A DNA stretch of 60,669 nt from an uncultured Ignavibacteria bacterium (lineage in GTDB: Bacteria > Bacteroidota > Ignavibacteria > Tepidaquicellales > Tepidaquicellaceae): positions 1 through 60,669 of the forward strand of contig CALJIG010000114.1 in the NCBI GenBank assembly GCA_937974175.1, written 5' to 3'. This document shows, one piece after another, positions 56,173 to 60,669 of the stretch. A model generated the notes under the pieces. It saw only the letters and a program-made list of their open reading frames with translations. It made no database searches and was not told the origin of the DNA. The position numbers and the translations under genes were made by a program. Each line of letters starts with the position of its first letter. The first letter of the stretch is position 1.

Positions 56173-56706
56173 TCATTCTAAATTCATAATTTTAATGATA
56201 GTATTCCAGTTCCTCGTAGTCGCCGGGATTTTATGCTCCTTCTCTATAAATAAATTCGCTCCCCCACCGGAGCCGACTACATCAGGTCTTGCAACGCAGA
56301 AGAAGTTATTTTCAAGCATAGCGATTACTTCCACTGCATATTTTTCAGAGAAGAACGGAAGCTTTAGCTTTGTAAAATTCTCTTTCATGAACAGAACATA
56401 AAACTTCGGCTTATCGATTTTTATCTTCGCAAATGGATTAAGCTTAACAATTTTTTCAAGCTCCTCTCTTGTACGTACGAAGACAACTACATCGAATCCA
56501 AATGTCTTTAAAATTTCTTTTTCAATTTTTGCTTCGAGCTTTGAAACATCTTTTTCGTTTGACTCAAACAAAACATTACCGCTTGCAATATATGTCTTAA
56601 CATTTTTAAATTTCAAAACGGTGAACATTTTAGCAAGGTCAGACATTTTTATAATCTTATGTCCGCTTACATTTATTCCTCTGAGAAAAGCGATGTATGA
56701 AATCAT
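56173..56706 (-). CDS. DUF1697 family protein
   Basis: 177 residues, complete. The family start ISYIAFLRGINVSGHKIIKM and KTYIASGNVLFES with FGFDVVVFVRTREELEKIV are diagnostic. The ending TTRNWNTIIKIMNL is also conserved. The function is unknown, with proposals only. It is a single gene on the minus strand between two repeat-bearing spacers. Confidence 0.93.
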   Translation of the reverse strand: MISYIAFLRGINVSGHKIIKMSDLAKMFTVLKFKNVKTYIASGNVLFESNEKDVSKLEAKIEKEILKTFGFDVVVFVRTREELEKIVKLNPFAKIKIDKPKFYVLFMKENFTKLKLPFFSEKYAVEVIAMLENNFFCVARPDVVGSGGGANLFIEKEHKIPATTRNWNTIIKIMNLE

Positions 56707-56877
56707 TATTGTAAAAATTATTAGTAATTAATTTCAAAATACTAAAGAAATCCTGTAAGAAAAATGACCTATGGAATTTAATCTATGCTGAATACACTTA
56801 TACTTTAAAAAACAATTTCAGTATTGAATAAATTTAACTAAATTAAAGAACATAAACCTTTAAGGAGGATTCAAAAA

Positions 56878-58377
56878 ATGAAATTTGTAAAAAATTTTCT
56901 TTTTGTAATCTGTTCATCTGTAATCTTACTCGCAGCTTCTTCCCCTGCTGCAAAAGCTTTTGAAGTAAAACCGGGTCTGGTCGATTTTTCCAATCTTAAT
57001 TACAATCAAAGTACAATGTTTGGACAGGATGTACTCGTTGCTGCCTCTGAGCCTGAAGGTCCCATCAGCGGAGTCAAAGCAGCCAATGGAACAATCTGGC
57101 TGGCAATTAACGACACAACAATTTCTGCCGGCAGAGGAATTTTATTTTATAAATCTTCAAATGCAGGAAATAACTGGTCACTTCATGCAACTGCTTTAAC
57201 TCCGGCATTTATTGCCAGTCAGGTAAAAATGATTACTGCAGGAGATTCAACTTATTGCTTCTTCCGTATAGGTGGAACAATTTACCGTTTCAATGTAATA
57301 ACAAATTCATTCAGTCAGTTTACACAATCAACGGCAGTTACTCAGTTTGATGTAGTTTCATCATCATCTAATTCTCTATATCTTATGTACTCTAATGCTT
57401 CAAGTGTTATAAGAACCGGATCTGTTGATGGTGGGTTTACATGGGTAGGAAATTCTACCGTTGCAACAGCCATATTACCTGTTCTTGGTAAATCTGCTAC
57501 CGGAGATACATTAGATGTTTTATACAGAGCTGCAGGAGGGAACACTACTGCAATAAACAGATTCCGATATAGAGAAACTGCTCCGGGAACAATAACATTT
57601 TTAGGAACCTCATCAACTATACTAGCTGCAGGTCCAGTCAGAGATCAATATATGTCATACAGATACGCTGCAACTGAATGGATAGTTTATACAGAAGGAG
57701 CTACTCCCAATACGGAAGTAAAATGTATTATAAGCAGTGACGGCGGCACAACTTATGGAACACCTATTATTATATCTCCTTCACCTGCATCCAATTATCC
57801 TTGGTTTGCCGGAGGAATTTCTCCTAATGGAGGGTTCATCGGAATTGATATGTTTATAGTAAAGGACAGCGCAGGAACTACAAATGACAGAATGTTATAT
57901 ACCGGAGCACCTGCAATATCACCAGGTTTTGGAGGTACAAGAAATCCGATTTCAAATTTTTCTCCGGTACCAAATAATTACCCTCCTAGTGCAATTGAAC
58001 TAGGCAATTCAGATGTAGGCATTGCATGGGTAGGACAAAATGGTCCGAACAGAAATGTTTATTGGGACAGATATGATTACCTTACTAATATTAAACCAAG
58101 TTCAGAAATTTCTAACAGCTATGACTTAAAACAAAACTATCCGAATCCTTTTAATCCATCGACGACAATTTCTTTCAGCATTCCGAAATCGGATTTTGTG
58201 TCTTTAAAAATATTTGATGCTACAGGAAAAGAGGTAGCAAATTTATTAAACAGAATTCTGGTACAAGGAAGTTACGATGTAAATTTTGATGGAACAAATT
58301 TAACATCCGGAGTTTATTTTTATAAACTCATTACCGGAGATTTTGTAAGCACTAAAAAAATGATGCTTGTAAAATAA
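56878..58377 (+). CDS. secreted BNR/Asp-box protein with T9SS sorting domain
   Basis: 499 residues with a signal peptide (ends KAF). Three Asp-box-like turns (SSNAGNNWS, GSVDGGFTWVG, SSDGGTTYG) suggest a sialidase-type beta-propeller without clear catalytic residues. The last about 85 residues are the type A sorting domain (NYPNPFNPSTTISFSIP to TKKMMLVK). A strong SD (AAGGAGGA) precedes the ATG. It is likely a T9SS-exported adhesin or glycan-binding protein. The role is not predictable. Confidence 0.85.
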   Translation: MKFVKNFLFVICSSVILLAASSPAAKAFEVKPGLVDFSNLNYNQSTMFGQDVLVAASEPEGPISGVKAANGTIWLAINDTTISAGRGILFYKSSNAGNNWSLHATALTPAFIASQVKMITAGDSTYCFFRIGGTIYRFNVITNSFSQFTQSTAVTQFDVVSSSSNSLYLMYSNASSVIRTGSVDGGFTWVGNSTVATAILPVLGKSATGDTLDVLYRAAGGNTTAINRFRYRETAPGTITFLGTSSTILAAGPVRDQYMSYRYAATEWIVYTEGATPNTEVKCIISSDGGTTYGTPIIISPSPASNYPWFAGGISPNGGFIGIDMFIVKDSAGTTNDRMLYTGAPAISPGFGGTRNPISNFSPVPNNYPPSAIELGNSDVGIAWVGQNGPNRNVYWDRYDYLTNIKPSSEISNSYDLKQNYPNPFNPSTTISFSIPKSDFVSLKIFDATGKEVANLLNRILVQGSYDVNFDGTNLTSGVYFYKLITGDFVSTKKMMLVK

Positions 58378-58400
58378 TACAATTATTGCCCGCAGATACT

Positions 58401-58435
58401 TCCCCCTCCTTACGAAGGGGGGACTGAGGGGGTGG
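58401..58435. repeat. CCCCCTCCTTACGAAGGGGG-type palindromic repeat
   Basis: A C-run arm pairs with AAGGGGGG, followed by ACTGAGGGGGTGG. Sequences of this type recur between genes in Bacteroidota. It may also help terminate the T9SS cargo transcript. A second small hairpin, GTGAAAC-GAA-GTTTCAC, lies at 58456-58472. Confidence 0.5.
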
Positions 58436-58559
58436 TTATAAAAACAAAAAGAACAGTGAAACGAAGTTTCACAAAACAATTACATCCTACCCAAAAATGC
58501 CATTTTAAAAAATTGCTCAATTGCGTATCTTCAAATTTCCGCAATAATTCGACAATAAT

Positions 58560-60647
58560 TTGAAGCCAAACCGACTACTCAATGAAAAAAGCCCTTATCT
58601 GATTCAACATGCATACAACCCTGTCGACTGGTATCCCTGGGGCGAGGAAGCCTTCGAAGCTGCAAAAACACAACAAAAACCCATATTTTTATCTATAGGC
58701 TACTCAACCTGCTATTGGTGCCATGTAATGGAACGCGAAGTTTTCGAAAACGAAGAGATTGCCGAGCTAATGAACGATTCCTTCATCAACATAAAAGTTG
58801 ACCGCGAAGAGCGACCCGATATTGACCGCGTTTACATGACTGCATTGCAGGCATTGACCGGCTCAGGCGGCTGGCCGATGAGCATGTTCCTTACTCCGAC
58901 TTTAAAGCCCTTTTACGGCGCAACATATTTGCCTCCAAAAGCAAAGTACGGCAGAGCAGGTATAGAAGATATTATTAATGAAATCAATAAAGTCTGGACT
59001 GATAAAAAAGAAGATATAATTATAAGCGGCGATAAAATTTTAGAAGCTTTAGCTTCACAAAAAAATATGGCTCCGAAAGAAAACGCTGCAATCGATATCG
59101 GTGTATTTGTAAAATGCTACGAGCAATGCGTATCGACCTACGATGAAATTTACGGCGGATTCGGTAAAGGGAATAAATTCCCGCGTCCTGTAATTTTCAA
59201 TTTCCTTCTTGAGTTTTTCTATCACACGAAAAAATCAGAAGCGAAAGATATGGTGACCTACACTCTGAAAAAAATGTATGACGGCGGAGATTATGACCAC
59301 ATCGGCGGCGGATTTCACAGGTACTCAGTTGATTCTATGTGGAGAGTCCCCCATTTTGAAAAAATGCTATACGATCAGGCGCAGTTAGCTTGTTCATATC
59401 TTAATTGTTATACAATTACAAATAAGCCTTTCTTTTTATACGTAGCAGAAGAGATTTTAAAATATGTTTCGAATAAACTAACCGATAAAAGCGGAGCGTT
59501 TTATTCCGCCGAAGATGCAGAGAGCGCAATTGACCCTGCCTTCCCGAAAGAAAAAGAAGAAGGCGCGTTTAACTTATGGGAGAAAAGTGAAATAGATGAC
59601 TTGCTCGGAGACGATGCCGATATTTTTAATTATCACTTTGGAGTTCTTCCCCATGGAAATACTTTGAACGATCCCCATGAAGTATTCGGTACTAAAAATG
59701 TTTTATACAATGCTTACGATATTCATGATACAGCGAAACATTTCGGACTTGAAGCTGAAGAGGTACTTGAAAGAATAAACAAGAGTATTAAAAAACTTTA
59801 CGTAGTACGCGAGCAAAGACCAAAGCCGCATCTTGATGATAAGATTTTAACTTCTTGGAATGCGCTTATGATTTCTGCCTATGCTTACGCATACAAAGTT
59901 ACAAAAAATAAATCGTATCTTGATTCTGCTGTGAAAGCAAAAGACTTCATTCAAAAAAATCTTTTGAAGGAAGATTTCACTCTTCTTCACAGATACAGAG
60001 ACGGCGAGGCAAGATTCGAAGGAACACTGGAAGATTACTCATACTTCATTAAAGCATTGATAGATTTATATGAAGCAAGTTTCGATGAAAAGACTTTGCA
60101 GCTTGCAATTGATATTAATAACAAAACAACTGAGTTATTCTATGATGATTTAAACGGCGGATATTTTGACGTTAGAGAAAGTGAAACAGACATCGTTCTT
60201 AAAACAAAAGATACCTATGACGGCGCTGAGCCCGGAGCGAATTCAATTCAGATGCAAAATATACTGCGCCTCTCAGTGATGACTGATGATGCTGAATTAT
60301 GGGATATGGCAGAGAAGAGTCTGAAATTATTTTCAGATGATTTCAACAGAATGCCGTTCACATCTCCTCAGATGCTTTGCGCATTGAATTTATTTTTAAA
60401 TCCTGTTAAAGAAGTTATTTTCACAGGAGATTTGAAAGATGAAAAAACAATTTCATTACTTGAAGAGATAAACAAAAAATATAATCCGAACAAAGTTGTT
60501 ATCCATGCAACGGAAAAACTTTTTGAATCTGCGCCGTATATAACAGATATAATATCCGATTTTAAGACACCAAAGGTTTACATCTGCGAAAATTATAAAT
60601 GCAATCTGCCTGTTGATAACGTTGAGGATTTAAAACCATTACTTTAA
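58560..60647 (+). CDS. DUF255 thioredoxin-domain protein (YyaL/SPATA20 family)
   Basis: 695 residues from a TTG start placing the conserved N-terminus NRLLNEKSPYLIQHAYNPVDW correctly. The thioredoxin-like domain has C51-YW-C54-H (GYSTCYWCHVME) and VDREERPDID. The rest is an (alpha/alpha)6-barrel of the glycoside-hydrolase-like type (GGGFHRYSVDSMWRVPHFEKM, LTSWNALMISAYA, AEPGANS). It is full length and ends 22 bp from the window edge. Family members are widespread, with undefined redox or sugar-related roles. Confidence 0.95.
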   Translation: MKPNRLLNEKSPYLIQHAYNPVDWYPWGEEAFEAAKTQQKPIFLSIGYSTCYWCHVMEREVFENEEIAELMNDSFINIKVDREERPDIDRVYMTALQALTGSGGWPMSMFLTPTLKPFYGATYLPPKAKYGRAGIEDIINEINKVWTDKKEDIIISGDKILEALASQKNMAPKENAAIDIGVFVKCYEQCVSTYDEIYGGFGKGNKFPRPVIFNFLLEFFYHTKKSEAKDMVTYTLKKMYDGGDYDHIGGGFHRYSVDSMWRVPHFEKMLYDQAQLACSYLNCYTITNKPFFLYVAEEILKYVSNKLTDKSGAFYSAEDAESAIDPAFPKEKEEGAFNLWEKSEIDDLLGDDADIFNYHFGVLPHGNTLNDPHEVFGTKNVLYNAYDIHDTAKHFGLEAEEVLERINKSIKKLYVVREQRPKPHLDDKILTSWNALMISAYAYAYKVTKNKSYLDSAVKAKDFIQKNLLKEDFTLLHRYRDGEARFEGTLEDYSYFIKALIDLYEASFDEKTLQLAIDINNKTTELFYDDLNGGYFDVRESETDIVLKTKDTYDGAEPGANSIQMQNILRLSVMTDDAELWDMAEKSLKLFSDDFNRMPFTSPQMLCALNLFLNPVKEVIFTGDLKDEKTISLLEEINKKYNPNKVVIHATEKLFESAPYITDIISDFKTPKVYICENYKCNLPVDNVEDLKPLL

Positions 60648-60669
60648 AAAAATTTTAATATTTATTTTA

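Overview
The window looks like a chromosomal segment of a low-GC (mid-30s percent by eye) Gram-negative bacterium of the Bacteroidota-Chlorobiota (FCB) group, most likely Ignavibacteria or a close relative. Pointers are type IX secretion (T9SS) proteins PorU and PorV, several secreted proteins ending in the NYPNPFNP-type T9SS sorting domain, an F-type ATP synthase operon that lacks atpD and atpC, an MCE/Mla lipid transporter, and many small outer-membrane beta-barrels. The taxonomic call is inference from gene content, not from a marker phylogeny.

Layout. 1-6.1 kb: initiator tRNA-Met with promoter and terminator, an arylsulfotransferase-like T9SS cargo, ferritin, a serine hydrolase cargo and a kelch-like cargo. 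6.2-14.2 kb: etfBA, a bifunctional-nuclease-family protein, a small barrel, coaX, a YjbQ-family protein, a GT39-like glycosyltransferase, and a large membrane Fe-S oxidoreductase that probably passes electrons from ETF to menaquinone. 14.2-15.9 kb: a very AT-rich two-gene cassette (OLD/AAA15-like ATPase plus DUF3226/TOPRIM-like protein), the best candidate here for a little-described anti-phage system. 15.9-27.8 kb: DCC thiol protein, metK, then a long run EI24-aat-purL-barrel-mlaE-mlaF-mlaD-lipoprotein, then acpP-fabF-rnc. 28.0-36.4 kb: porU, porV and a very large secreted M6-like protein whose HExxH zinc motif is destroyed. 36.5-42.2 kb: a GT2 glycosyltransferase convergent with a tight minus-strand operon (barrel, DUF2520, dtd, prmC, catalytically degenerate amidohydrolase lipoprotein). 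42.2-49.2 kb: TPR protein, second tRNA(CAT), a 919-residue receiver/PAS/Hpt-like protein lacking the Hpt histidine, an NFACT/RqcH protein and an outer-membrane protein. 49.2-55.7 kb: a repeat-bearing spacer with a 23-codon membrane peptide, then atpZ-I-B-E-F-H-A-G on the minus strand. 55.7-60.7 kb: repeat-rich spacer, DUF1697 protein, a BNR-repeat T9SS cargo and a DUF255 thioredoxin-domain protein.

How the parts fit. Electrons from acyl-CoA (or similar) dehydrogenases would enter ETF, pass to the membrane Fe-S protein and the quinone pool, and the resulting proton gradient would drive the ATP synthase. PorU/PorV would process and anchor the sorting-domain cargos on the cell surface. Mla and its flanking barrel and lipoprotein genes would maintain the envelope. 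Three proteins (M6-like, amidohydrolase-like, Hpt-like) keep a recognisable fold but have lost key catalytic residues, a recurring theme in this window. No CRISPR array, rRNA, insertion sequence or integrase was seen.
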